Positions 49,181-58,250 of a stretch of 64,000 nt of DNA are shown piece by piece. Each line of letters begins with the position of its first letter. Within the stretch, counting starts at the first letter, position 1. Below the pieces are notes generated by a model. That model made no database searches, was not told the origin of the DNA, and saw only the letters and a program-made list of their open reading frames with translations. Position numbers and translations under genes: made by a program. The stretch is from Thiotrichales bacterium (GTDB taxonomy: Bacteria > Pseudomonadota > Gammaproteobacteria > Beggiatoales > Beggiatoaceae), in NCBI GenBank assembly GCA_016745035.1, contig JADGDE010000003.1, positions 62,001-126,000 of the forward strand, in the 5' to 3' direction.

Positions 49181-49880
49181 TAAACTTATCCAGTGCCGCT
49201 TGGGCTTTTTGTAAATAATCTTGGCTTAAGGGAATCGGTTTGGGGGCTTTGGCAGTAATATCACGCTTTAATAAACGCGAGGACAAGCGTGCTAGCCGTT
49301 TGTTATCGCGAAACTCAGGTTCGAGCAAACCATTTTGATACAAATCAATGTAACCGTGACGCTCATGCCAAATATGTTGGCGTAAACAACCCTCTTGCGT
49401 TAAACCCAGCTGTAAAGTGTTGGCTTGCGAATAGTTGTTATACCCGTAAACAAAACTGATCAGCTTACGTAGTTCTAGTTGATTAAAGGCAAAGTCTAAA
49501 ACCAATAAACTGGCTTCGAGGGCAATGCCAGCTTTTTGTGCCGCCTTATCTTTAATTCCAATTAAAAATTCGCCGCGTTGATGCGGGCGTTGATAATCGG
49601 CAATCGCCGCGAGGCCAATTGGCTCACCGGGCTTGTTCCGCCTTTCTATCACCCATTCATAACGCTTGAGGTTTTCGGGTAAAGTTTCTTGCTCTTTGGC
49701 GAGACGGTTTTTGATTTGCTCCTCAGACTCGCACCGACTTTGATTCAGTCGATATAAGTCCATGAACGCCATATCTTGCGTACACTCGAAGAAAAAAGCC
49801 GCATGTTCAGGCGCTCGACGTACCAAACGTACCCGCGCGCCCGACAATTCATTCAGCCCTAATAATTGTGCTTGTAACAT
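49164..49880 (-). CDS. GNAT family acetyltransferase (RimJ/RimL-like)
   Basis: 238 residues. GNAT elements: RLVRRAPEHAAFFF start, KRYEWVIERRNKPGEPIGLAAIADYQ, GEFLIGIK, then LEASLLVLDFAFNQLELRKLISFVYGYNNYSQAN typical of RimJ/RimL (pieces FAFNQLELRKL, VYGYNNYSQA). It may acetylate a ribosomal protein N-terminus or a small molecule. The final codons (NGTH and stop) lie in the miniature element at 49053-49180, so the original C-terminus was altered by the insertion. Confidence 0.8.
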   Translation of the reverse strand: MLQAQLLGLNELSGARVRLVRRAPEHAAFFFECTQDMAFMDLYRLNQSRCESEEQIKNRLAKEQETLPENLKRYEWVIERRNKPGEPIGLAAIADYQRPHQRGEFLIGIKDKAAQKAGIALEASLLVLDFAFNQLELRKLISFVYGYNNYSQANTLQLGLTQEGCLRQHIWHERHGYIDLYQNGLLEPEFRDNKRLARLSSRLLKRDITAKAPKPIPLSQDYLQKAQAALDKFTNGTH

Positions 49881-50000
49881 AGATCAACAGTACTTGTGTC
49901 AGATGGGGATTGATTGGGTTCAGGAATCAATGGTTCTTTTTGGATATTTCCGCTGGCATTATAGCAAGAAAGGCGCAGGCAACAATGCTAAGCTTGAGCT

Positions 50001-51227
50001 TTAATTCAACAGCTTCACTTTCAAGCCTTTAATCGCATTGGGTAACTGGGTTGTGACGATTTCCATATCAGGACTTAAGTCAGCACTGCGCAATAATAAA
50101 TCGCTACGGTTACTGTCTTTGACAGGCATTCGAGCAACAATATTGACAGAAACCGCTTGCATTCTATCGTTCTCAACCACATAGACTTTCGAGCCGGAAT
50201 AGATCGCTGCTTGTGGTAACTTATATACCGCCTCTAATGTCGGCAGTTGTAATTGTACCGAGACAAATTGCCCTAAGCGTAACGCTGTTTCGGGTTGGGT
50301 AAGTACAAATAAGGCATCAACACCCGCAGTTTTAGCCAAACGCTCACCTGCCAAACGTTGCAGATGCCATTGCACACCATTGCTTTGTTTCGCAACCAGT
50401 TTTTGCGCCATCAAATCGTCAGCGATATGGCTTGCATAGCTATCGGGAATTTGTGCCCGTAATTGCAATTGTTGAGGATTATATAAGCGCAATAATTTAT
50501 CCCCCTGACGTACCCTTATCCCCCGTGCCGATTCCAATTTAGCAATAATACCGGAAAAAGGGGCTTTGATATGGCAGCGTTGTAGTTGTAATTTGGCTAA
50601 GTCTAATTGTGTTTGGCGCAAAGTTTGTCTGGCTTTGAGTTGCTTTAAGATATGAGGATACTGGTTAATTTTCTGCTCACGGGCTTTAATTTTGAGTTGT
50701 TGTTGTACCACGGTTTGTCGTGCTTGATCGGTCGCTGCTTGCGTGCCTAAGTTTTTTTTCTGTAATTGTAGCGCCCGTTTAACGGCTGTTTGATTTAATT
50801 TTAATAAGCGTTTTTCTAAAGGCAAATTGTCTTTATCATGCTGTCGTTGGCGTTGCTGTTGGGCAATTTGGGCACTAATATCAACCAATTCAGCTTGACG
50901 CTGTTGCACTTGCAATTCAAATTCCTCTGCATCCAATTGAATCAACAATTGCCCAGTTTCCACACGTTGTCCTTCTTTAACTAATACCTCGATCACTTCA
51001 GCGGCAACAGCTGCTTTGAGATGGGCTTGCTCAGGGGCTTCTAAGCGCCCATATAAGGGAATGCTGGGTGTGGCACTTTCCAAGACCAAGCGTTGTGTAC
51101 TCACCGGCCAAGCTTTTTCTTCAATCACTTGTGCGGGTTTACTCGGGCGGTTTTTAAATAAATGTAAACTGCCAGCGATGCTAGCGCCCACAATCAATAA
51201 AGCGATCAGCACATGAAAAAAACGCAT
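50001..51227 (-). CDS. RND/HlyD-type periplasmic adaptor protein
   Basis: 408 residues: membrane anchor at 6-24, lipoyl half EAPEQAHLKAAVAAEVIEVLV with VETGQLLIQLD, a long Gln/Lys-rich coiled-coil hairpin (about 105-215), second lipoyl half RCHIKAPFSGIIAKLE, then beta-barrel and membrane-proximal domains. Full adaptor length. No RND pump or TolC-like gene beside it. Confidence 0.85.
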   Translation of the reverse strand: MRFFHVLIALLIVGASIAGSLHLFKNRPSKPAQVIEEKAWPVSTQRLVLESATPSIPLYGRLEAPEQAHLKAAVAAEVIEVLVKEGQRVETGQLLIQLDAEEFELQVQQRQAELVDISAQIAQQQRQRQHDKDNLPLEKRLLKLNQTAVKRALQLQKKNLGTQAATDQARQTVVQQQLKIKAREQKINQYPHILKQLKARQTLRQTQLDLAKLQLQRCHIKAPFSGIIAKLESARGIRVRQGDKLLRLYNPQQLQLRAQIPDSYASHIADDLMAQKLVAKQSNGVQWHLQRLAGERLAKTAGVDALFVLTQPETALRLGQFVSVQLQLPTLEAVYKLPQAAIYSGSKVYVVENDRMQAVSVNIVARMPVKDSNRSDLLLRSADLSPDMEIVTTQLPNAIKGLKVKLLN

Positions 51228-51258
51228 GGTTAAATTATCCGTTAAAAATATAAATTAA

Positions 51259-51371
51259 TTGATGTGACGCACGCAATACGTCGGCTTTTGCCTGCCTAGT
51301 TAAGTTTAGCCGTGGAGCAATGGCGGTTTTTTGGCTCAGAGAGCCAAAAAGAAGCCTTTGCGTAACATCAG
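51259..51371. repeat. miniature inverted-repeat element, copy G
   Basis: 113-bp copy with ends TTGATGTGACGCA and TGCGTAACATCAG, containing a TTTTTTGGCTC...GAGCCAAAAA hairpin and a shared GTGGAGCAATGGCGG core in inverted order. No target duplication seen. Located between the divergent adaptor and MoxR genes. Confidence 0.65.
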
Positions 51372-51463
51372 CTGGTAGAGTATAGCAAAAGCCCATCCGA
51401 ATCTTTGCAAGCCAAAATCAGCGTGCTAAGCTATGCCCTCATCATTCACACTCAGGGCAACGC

Positions 51464-52384
51464 ATGAGCGCCAGCAAACAACTCCCCCACTTAATTGATG
51501 AAATTGGGACAATTATTTTGGGCAAACCCAAACAAATTCAACAAATTCTCACCTGTATACTGGCACAAGGGCATGTATTAATTGAAGACTTGCCGGGTGT
51601 GGGTAAAACCACCCTCGCCCATGTTCTAGCTAAGGCTTTAGGTTTAAGTTTTCAACGGGTGCAATTTACCAGTGATTTATTACCAGCGGATATTTTGGGT
51701 GTGTCGATTTATGATCAGCAAAATGCCCAATTCAAATTTCATAAAGGTGCAGTCTTCACTCAACTATTGCTCGCCGATGAAATCAACCGCGCCACCCCAA
51801 AAACCCAAAGTGCGCTCCTCGAGGCGATGGAAGAAAAACAAGTCACCATTGAGGGCGAAACCTATGCCTTGCCTGCGCCGTTTGTGGTGATTGCGACCCA
51901 AAACCCCAGCGAACAAATCGGCACGTTTCCGCTGCCAGAATCACAACTGGATCGCTTTACCATGCGTATTTCTTTAGGCTATCCCGATAAAAATGCCGAA
52001 AGGCAGCTCCTACAAGGCACAAATCGGCGTGATTTATTGGAGCAACTCAACACAGTTTTAGCCGTTGAGCAGTTACACATGCTACAGGTCCAAGTACAAC
52101 AACAAACCGTCAGCGAAACCTTACTCGATTATATTCAAGCCTTATTACAATACAGTCGTGAATCGGGCAACTATCGTCATGGGCTGTCGCCAAGGGCGGG
52201 CTTGACTTTATTGCATAGCGCTCAAGCATGGGCTTTATTTCAACAACGCGATTATGTGGTTCCAGAAGATGTGCAAGCGATTTTAGAACCAGTGGCAGGA
52301 CACCGTTTGTTTGCTATCGATGATCCACAGCCCAGCAGTGAATTAATCAGAAAATTGATAGAAGCCGTACCGGTTCCGATTTAA
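51464..52384 (+). CDS. MoxR-type AAA+ ATPase
   Basis: 306 residues. Walker A LPGVGKTT (43-50), QFTSDLLPADILG, Walker B LLLADEINRATPKTQSALLEAMEE, sensor ATQNPSEQIGTFPLPESQLDRF, all signature elements of the MoxR family. These chaperone-like ATPases usually pair with DUF58 and VWA proteins; the DUF58 gene at 42810 may be its partner although not adjacent. Confidence 0.92.
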   Translation: MSASKQLPHLIDEIGTIILGKPKQIQQILTCILAQGHVLIEDLPGVGKTTLAHVLAKALGLSFQRVQFTSDLLPADILGVSIYDQQNAQFKFHKGAVFTQLLLADEINRATPKTQSALLEAMEEKQVTIEGETYALPAPFVVIATQNPSEQIGTFPLPESQLDRFTMRISLGYPDKNAERQLLQGTNRRDLLEQLNTVLAVEQLHMLQVQVQQQTVSETLLDYIQALLQYSRESGNYRHGLSPRAGLTLLHSAQAWALFQQRDYVVPEDVQAILEPVAGHRLFAIDDPQPSSELIRKLIEAVPVPI

Positions 52385-52390
52385 GCCCTA

Positions 52391-53125
52391 TCAGGTCAGT
52401 AAATCGCCCCACTGTGCTTGGCACAAAGCCAAAATACTCAAGGTCGCGGTTTCGGTGCGTAATACCCGCGGACCTAAGCGGACTAATTCAAAACCAGCGC
52501 TGATAATATCGCCGCGTTCTTCATCGCTAAAGCCCCCCTCAGCACCGACAATCACGCTTAAATCACTTGGTTTAGGGCTGAAATCCGGCAAACCTGCCTG
52601 CTTGGCATAAGGATCGGGACAAATGCCGACACCATCGCGAGGGGCAGCAAGATAATCTTGTAAAGTGATGGCAGGACTGATGTAGGGTAATAGATTGCGC
52701 CCACTTTGCGCGGCGGCTTGTTGGGTTATTTGTTGCCAGCGCAGACTTTGCTTTTCTAAACGCGCGCCTTTCATGCCTTGCGAGCGCGCCGTCCACACAG
52801 GGACAATCTGAGTCACGCCGAGTTCCACGGCTTTTTGCAAGGCATAGCTCATATGCTCAGAGCGGGCGATGCCCTGTACCAAGGTTAAATTCAGTGGTGA
52901 CTGGTGATTTTCGGGCAAATAATCGTGGGTTTGGATCTCAACGCTGTGTTTATGACTGGCAATGATTTCGCTGTGATACTCGCCACCTTGACCATTAAAC
53001 AAGCTGAGTTTATCACCGACCTTGAGGCGCAAAACCGTGTGTAAATAATGGCTATTGGCTTTATCCAGTTTTAGGCTTTGCCCCAGCTGTAAATCTTCGG
53101 TAATAAAACAACGCGACATGCGCAT
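52391..53125 (-). CDS. rsmE: 16S rRNA (uracil1498-N3)-methyltransferase RsmE
   Basis: 244 residues, the family size. SPOUT-fold enzyme methylating U1498 of 16S rRNA. Motifs: RCFITEDL start, HYLHTVLRLKVGD, LVQGIARSEHMSYALQKAVELGV (in pieces ALQKAVELGV), VGAEGGFSDEE and LGPRVLRTETA. The ATG at 53125 lies 4 nt after the SPOR gene stop; 53119 is an alternative. Confidence 0.94.
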   Translation of the reverse strand: MRMSRCFITEDLQLGQSLKLDKANSHYLHTVLRLKVGDKLSLFNGQGGEYHSEIIASHKHSVEIQTHDYLPENHQSPLNLTLVQGIARSEHMSYALQKAVELGVTQIVPVWTARSQGMKGARLEKQSLRWQQITQQAAAQSGRNLLPYISPAITLQDYLAAPRDGVGICPDPYAKQAGLPDFSPKPSDLSVIVGAEGGFSDEERGDIISAGFELVRLGPRVLRTETATLSILALCQAQWGDLLT

Positions 53126-53129
53126 GAGA

Positions 53130-53726
53130 TTAATCAGGCTTGATGTGGCGCAAAATGCCACTGATGCGCATTTTCTTTTTCAAATCGCGCAATTGTTGCC
53201 GAGCCTGATTTTTATCAGTTTGTGACTGCAAGCGCACCGCATACCACTCGCCACTTTTAGCCACATAGGCATCGAATTTATTGGTTTGCAGGCGTTTAAC
53301 CATTTTTTCCGCCGCTTGCGGATCTTTAAAACTTGCGGTTTGTACGTACCAATATTCTTCATCTAAATTGTTGAGATTGGCACTGCTGTAGGCCGTTTTA
53401 ACCACGCTATTACCCTCTCCCATCGGCCGGCCTTGTAAATTCAAAAACACAAACTCGTTACTAAACAGCTCTTTTGTGGTTTTGGTTTCCGTACCCATAG
53501 GCAATGCGCTACTGTCGGTATTTTGTTGTACCAGCTCTTCTTGCAATGGTGTGGTCAAGGCGTGTTTAACCCCCGTATCGGAGATACCTAAAATGGCTTT
53601 TAAGATCAGATACAAGATCATCATCAACGAGATCAAGACCACCGCACCAACGGCGCGCTGGGTTGGGTCGTAAAATGATGACTCGGATTGGCGTAAGGGC
53701 TTAGCTTGCTTACTATGTGCGTTCAT
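53130..53726 (-). CDS. SPOR-domain membrane protein
   Basis: 198 residues. A membrane segment at about 26-46 and a C-terminal SPOR domain (about 124-190: EYWYVQTASFKDPQAAEKM, FDAYVAKSGEWYAVRLQS), which binds denuded peptidoglycan at division sites. The stop is 4 nt before rsmE, so probably one transcript. Confidence 0.85.
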   Translation of the reverse strand: MNAHSKQAKPLRQSESSFYDPTQRAVGAVVLISLMMILYLILKAILGISDTGVKHALTTPLQEELVQQNTDSSALPMGTETKTTKELFSNEFVFLNLQGRPMGEGNSVVKTAYSSANLNNLDEEYWYVQTASFKDPQAAEKMVKRLQTNKFDAYVAKSGEWYAVRLQSQTDKNQARQQLRDLKKKMRISGILRHIKPD

Positions 53727-53795
53727 GTGGCGTTTCTGTGCTGTTCGATATCATCCCTCATTATAGAACAAAAAGACCTAGAGGGATAACAAGGA

Positions 53796-56132
53796 CTATG
53801 CCGTAGGATCAGGGTTTTCACTCTCAGGTAAGTCGGGCAAACTCTCTGCAAACCCACATTCTTTTTGTGGGCAGACTTTTTGTCGTCCCCAGCGTTTAGT
53901 GGTTTTGATGGTCAAAATCGGCCAGCCACAATCAGGGCAGCTTTCTATCAAAGGGGGATTCCAAACCGCATATTTGCAATCGGGATAACGCTCGCAAGAA
54001 TAGAAAATTTTACCAAAACGGGATTTACGTTCAAGTAAAGTGGCTTGATGACATTCAGGGCACTCAATCCCCGTGTCTTTGGGTTTTTCCAAAGGCTCGA
54101 TGTGTTTACACTTGGGATAATTACTACAGCCGATGAATTTGCCATAGCGTCCTTGTTTGATGTGTAAATCCGAATCACATTTAGGACACTGACGACCTTC
54201 GACCACTTCTGGCTCATCGCTAGATTCACTGCTGCCATCGAGGTTACGGGTGTAGTTACATTCGGGATAATTGGTACAACCGACAAAACGCCCGCGTTTG
54301 CCTAAACGAATCGACAATTGCGATTCACACTTGGGACATTTTTCGTCCAAGGCTTCGTGGGTGACATCGCTACGCTTGATACTGCCCTCTTTTTCATCAA
54401 TGCGGCTTTTGAATTTCTCCCAAAAGCTCGACATCAGCGGAATCCAGGCTTTTTCCCCCCGCGAGACTTCATCGAGTTCATCTTCGAGTTTAGCGGTGAA
54501 ATCATAATTGACATAGGTTTCAAAATGGTCGGTGAGAAACTTATTCACTACCCGCCCGACATCAGTGGGGGTAAAGCGTTTTTTATCTAAGACCACGTAC
54601 TCGCGTTGCTGCAAGGTTGAAATAATGCTGGCATACGTTGAAGGGCGACCAATACCGTATTCTTCCAAGGTTTTTACCAAACGCGCTTCACTATAGCGAG
54701 GCGGTGGCTCGGTGAAATGTTGATCGGCTTGCACTTTGTGCAACAGCACTTGCTCACCTTCTTTTAATGGTGGCAACAGCTTGGCATCTTCTTCGTCTTC
54801 TTGGTCGTCCACGCCTTCCAAATAGACTAAACGGAAACCGGCATTAGCGAGAGTCGAACCGTTAGCGCGAAAGACATTGTTTTCATCACCACAATAAAAA
54901 TCAATCGCCACGGTATCTAAGGTCGCGTGAATCATTTGGCAAGCGACGGTGCGTTGCCAAATCAAGGTATACAGCTTCAATTGCTCAGGACTCAAATGCC
55001 CTTTAATATCGGCAGGAAAGCGCGCCGCTGCGGTGGGGCGAATTGCCTCATGCGCCTCTTGGGCATTTTTAGATTTGGTTTTAAATATTTGTGGTTTTTT
55101 CGGTAAATTTTCTTTGCCATAACGATCAGTAATGACTTGGCGCAATTCATCAATTGCCTCATCAGCAAGGTTTACCGAGTCAGTCCGCATATAGCTGATC
55201 AAGCCCTCTGTACCTGAGCCGACATCAATGCCTTCATAGAGTTGCTGCGCCACGCGCATGGTACGTTGAGCGGTGAAGCCCAGCTTACGCGCCGCTTCTT
55301 GCTGTAGGGTTGAGGTGGTAAAAGGCGCAGTCGGCTGCTGTTTACGTTGTTTTTTCGTGACTTTGGCAACGGTTAATATGCCTTGTGCCAGTTCGGTGAG
55401 GGTATCACGAGCGCTGTGAGCCTTTTCTTCATTATTAATGGTAAATTGGCTGACCCGCTTGCCTTGGTATTTGGTTAGTTTTGCTTTCATTTGCCGAGGT
55501 TTGCGGCGTTTATCCTGAGGCTGGTTTTCCACATGGGCATCCAGCGTCCAATATTCTTTCGGCTTAAAGGCTTCGATTTCGAGTTCGCGTTCGACAATCA
55601 AGCGCAGCGCCGGGCTTTGTACCCGACCTGCGGATAAACCCTTACGGACTTTTTTCCACAATAAAGGCGAGAGATTAAAGCCGACCAAATAATCCAGCGC
55701 CCGGCGGGCTTGCTGAGCATTGATTAAATCCATCGACAAATCACGCGGATGAGCGACCGCTTCTTGAATGGCATGTTTGGTGATTTCATGAAACACCACC
55801 CGCCCGACGGTTTTATCTTTCAGGGCATTTTTTTCTTCTAAAAGCTGTTGTAAATGCCAAGAAATCGCCTCACCCTCGCGATCAGGGTCAGTGGCAAGAT
55901 AAAGGGAATCGGCGTTTTTTAAGAGGCGTTCAATGGTTTGCACATGCTTGGCATTGCGATCAATGACCGCATATTTCATCGCAAAATCGTTATCGGTATC
56001 CACCGCGCCGTTTTTTGGCAATAAATCCCGCACATGACCGTAAGAGGCGACGACATCAAAATCTTTGCCCAAATATTTTTTTATAGTTTTAGCTTTGGCA
56101 GGTGACTCTACCACAACGACATGTTTGCTCAT
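53796..56132 (-). CDS. topA: DNA topoisomerase I
   Basis: 778 residues. Toprim domain with VVVESPAKAKTI and DPDREGEAI (82-90), catalytic Tyr314 in LISYMRTDSV. The C-terminus has four Cys4 zinc ribbons (CPKCESQLSIRLGKRG..., CPKCDSDLHIKQGRYG..., CPECHQATLLERKSRFG..., CPDCGWPIL...CPQKECGF). Relaxes negative supercoils. Shorter than E. coli TopA (865) but complete. Confidence 0.96.
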   Translation of the reverse strand: MSKHVVVVESPAKAKTIKKYLGKDFDVVASYGHVRDLLPKNGAVDTDNDFAMKYAVIDRNAKHVQTIERLLKNADSLYLATDPDREGEAISWHLQQLLEEKNALKDKTVGRVVFHEITKHAIQEAVAHPRDLSMDLINAQQARRALDYLVGFNLSPLLWKKVRKGLSAGRVQSPALRLIVERELEIEAFKPKEYWTLDAHVENQPQDKRRKPRQMKAKLTKYQGKRVSQFTINNEEKAHSARDTLTELAQGILTVAKVTKKQRKQQPTAPFTTSTLQQEAARKLGFTAQRTMRVAQQLYEGIDVGSGTEGLISYMRTDSVNLADEAIDELRQVITDRYGKENLPKKPQIFKTKSKNAQEAHEAIRPTAAARFPADIKGHLSPEQLKLYTLIWQRTVACQMIHATLDTVAIDFYCGDENNVFRANGSTLANAGFRLVYLEGVDDQEDEEDAKLLPPLKEGEQVLLHKVQADQHFTEPPPRYSEARLVKTLEEYGIGRPSTYASIISTLQQREYVVLDKKRFTPTDVGRVVNKFLTDHFETYVNYDFTAKLEDELDEVSRGEKAWIPLMSSFWEKFKSRIDEKEGSIKRSDVTHEALDEKCPKCESQLSIRLGKRGRFVGCTNYPECNYTRNLDGSSESSDEPEVVEGRQCPKCDSDLHIKQGRYGKFIGCSNYPKCKHIEPLEKPKDTGIECPECHQATLLERKSRFGKIFYSCERYPDCKYAVWNPPLIESCPDCGWPILTIKTTKRWGRQKVCPQKECGFAESLPDLPESENPDPTA

Positions 56133-56284
56133 ATTGTCCTGTATTCTCTATGCAATAAAATAGAATTAGGCTGATCATTGAACTGGGGTGGATCGGCAAG
56201 GCTCCACATTCTATAAGATAAGGATTCCTAAACGCAATGCTTTTCCCAACAAGCCATCCTCCGCATTTGGGCTTTATTCTTAAT

Positions 56285-56308
56285 TGATGTTACGCAAAGG
56301 CTTCTATC
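56285..56308. repeat. left-end fragment of the miniature element, copy H
   Basis: TTGATGTTACGCAAAGGCTTC lies directly beyond the 3' end of the adhesin remnant; no right end is seen. It may mark a deletion boundary of the remnant. Confidence 0.55.
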
Positions 56309-56327
56309 AATGTTTGGCTTTCATCCC

Positions 56328-57518
56328 TTACTCTAAAAAGTTTTCAGGCAATTTGCCCATGCCCTCTGGTATTAATTTTTGTTGATAACGGCTTAGGTGT
56401 TGTAGTGCGCGAACGGGTTCACATTGTTGCAAGTCGATATTGTTTTGTAAAAAATCGCTCTCATCTCGAAGTAATTGACTGCTTAAGTCTTCACTATTAC
56501 TGACTCGAATCGTCCCATCGACACCCAAACGTGAAGAGGCAGTCAAGAGGCTATCACTGGAGCGCAGCAAAGGATTGGCGGTTAATTCAATATTGCCACC
56601 TGCCCCCTCATCAGCATTGGCGCGAATCTCTGATTGATTCAAACTGGCAGCAGCGCTGGCGGTAATGGTGATATTGCCACCAGAGCCTGTGCCTTGACCG
56701 ACACTGGTGCTGATGCGGGAATCAAATAATTGTAATTGTGCTGTATCAATCACAATATTGCCACCGCCGCCATTTTGACGGGTCTCGGTGTTGATTACCC
56801 CTTGTTCAAGCGTTATTTTCTCAGCATTGAGTTGAATATCACCCGCCTCTCCTGTTCCTAGTTGGCTGGTACTGATTTCTGCGCCCGCTTGAATATGGAT
56901 TTTTCCGGCATCAATGTGAACAGAACCCGTGTTTTGATTGCCAATGCGACTTAAAGCGGCGGCTGAAATTCGGCTGGAGCCGAGAAAATCGCGCCAATCG
57001 AGTTGTAATAGCGTAAGAGTCTATGCGAAATATGAATAATCTGCTGCAAATCCGCTATTTTGGTCTAATTCCGCGCTTTTATTCGTTAAATAACGCGTTA
57101 TTCGCCTCACAAAACCACGCAATTAGCCTCAAAATATCTGATTTTCGCAACGACTCCCATACTCCGCATAGACTCTAAATACCCCGTCGCTCATCCTATC
57201 TAGGTCACGAAACAGTTGTTCACTCTCAGCTTCTAAGGCGCGACCATGAAGCGTTAATTGTTCACGGATATTTAAGTGAATATTGCCCGATTTGCCCACG
57301 CCTGTGGATACCTCGCCAATATTAGAGCCAGCGTGCAAAGACAAGTTTTGAGCCTGAATATCAATATCACCCGCTTGCCCCGATAAAAAAATTGTAGTTT
57401 GGATCAAAGATTGGTTTTTTAAGCGGATTTCCTCAGCTTGAATATCAATAAGAAATGGGGCGAATAACAACTTTTCTGGGTACAAATCAATTTTCCCCAC
57501 TTCCGCTTTAGAAATATC
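56328..57518 (-). pseudogene. filamentous haemagglutinin-like adhesin, decayed C-terminal part
   Basis: Reading right to left, a frame from about 57518 to 57177 (QAGDIDIQAQNLSLHAGSNI and similar) and a second from about 57010 to the stop at 56328 (GNITITASAAASLNQSEI, GGNIELTANPLL) code for the beta-helix repeats of a secreted two-partner-system adhesin, ending with a CEPVRALQHL tail. There is no signal peptide or TPS domain. The repeats are broken by a 161-bp inserted element at 57016-57176 and bounded upstream by a miniature element at 57522. Confidence 0.75.
57016..57176. mobile_element. 161-bp insert with 12-bp inverted ends in the adhesin remnant
   Basis: Perfect terminal inverted repeats AGAGTCTATGCG (57016-57027) and CGCATAGACTCT (57165-57176). 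The inside has no coding potential of its own. Its base content differs from the adhesin repeats, and both adhesin frames end at it. No convincing target duplication was found. Confidence 0.5.
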
Positions 57519-57521
57519 TAA

Positions 57522-57651
57522 CTGATGTTACGCAAAGGCTTCTCAATGCCCCAAAAGGCAAAAAAACCGCCATTGCTACACGGCTAAATACCACTATGCA
57601 GGTGGAAAACTTAGCTATTCTGACAAAAACCATATTAGTGCGTAACATCAG
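57522..57651. repeat. miniature inverted-repeat element, copy I (reference copy)
   Basis: 130-bp copy with ends CTGATGTTACGCA and TGCGTAACATCAG, a GCCCCAAAAGGC-like hairpin, ACCGCCATTGCTACACGGCT and GCAGGTGGAAAAC inner blocks. It is flanked by the perfect 8-bp direct repeat ATATCTAA (57514-57521, 57652-57659). Confidence 0.85.
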
Positions 57652-57685
57652 ATATCTAAAATATCGTTAATCAAATGTAATCAAC

Positions 57686-57797
57686 AACTATGGACTACAA
57701 GTCCATAGTTTCAAATTGCGACTGGAAGTCGCTGTTTCGGCTAAAGCCGACTGAAAGCTATCTGTCTAAAGACAGTTCAAGGTTTGACTAAAAGTCA
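57686..57797. repeat. array of five short hairpins with CT...AG apex
   Basis: Stems (loop) in order: AACTATGGACT (aca), GCGACT (gga), TCGGCT (aa), CTGTCT (aa), TGACT (aaa), each closed by its reverse complement. Stem sequence changes freely but the apex is always CT...AG. They lie right after the 3' end of the IS200-like transposase gene. A sixth such hairpin, TGCACT-gaa-AGTGCA, is at 58251-58265 on the other side. Confidence 0.75.
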
Positions 57798-58228
57798 GCC
57801 TACAGTGAAATCATCATCTTTGTGCTGGGGGTGTTCCATATGATGTTTTATGTATTCTTTTATCATCTCGTCCGTGATTTGCCCCGAACTAAACGCAGCA
57901 TACCCTATCGCCCAAAAATGCTTACCCCAATAGAGCTTGCCTAACTGAGGAAATTCATCTTGGATGCGTCTTGAGGAACGTCCCTTTAGTCGCTTAACAA
58001 TCTCGCTTACCGATAATTTAGGAGGATATGATATGTATATATGTACGTGGTCTTTTCCTACATGTCCTTGAATAATTTCTATATCGTTTGAATCACATAT
58101 CTGCCTTAATATATCTCGGATTCTTTCAGCTATTGAGCGGGTTAAAGTTTTATAGAGGTATTTCGTCACCCAAATTAAATGAACCTTCAACTCATGAACT
58201 GTATGTGAACTTTTTTATACTTTTTCAT
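57795..58228 (-). pseudogene. tnpA: IS200/IS605-type transposase TnpA, frameshifted start
   Basis: The open part, 57795-58190 (131 residues from a TTG), is a Y1 HUH transposase: KVHLIWVTKY, the HUH pair in GHVGKDHVHIYIS and the catalytic Tyr in MIKEYIKHH. A normal ATG with the usual N-terminus (MKKYKK then SSHTVHELKVHL) lies at 58228 but one base off, across a run of six A (58211-58216 on the plus strand, read as T). Either the start is lost, or a -1 slip on the A-run restores it. Confidence 0.75.
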
Positions 58229-58250
58229 CACCAAAGCATACTAAAAGTCT

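Noticed and set aside
57686..57797. CRISPR array next to the transposase
   Set aside because: The units are palindromes with differing sequences and no constant repeat or spacer length.
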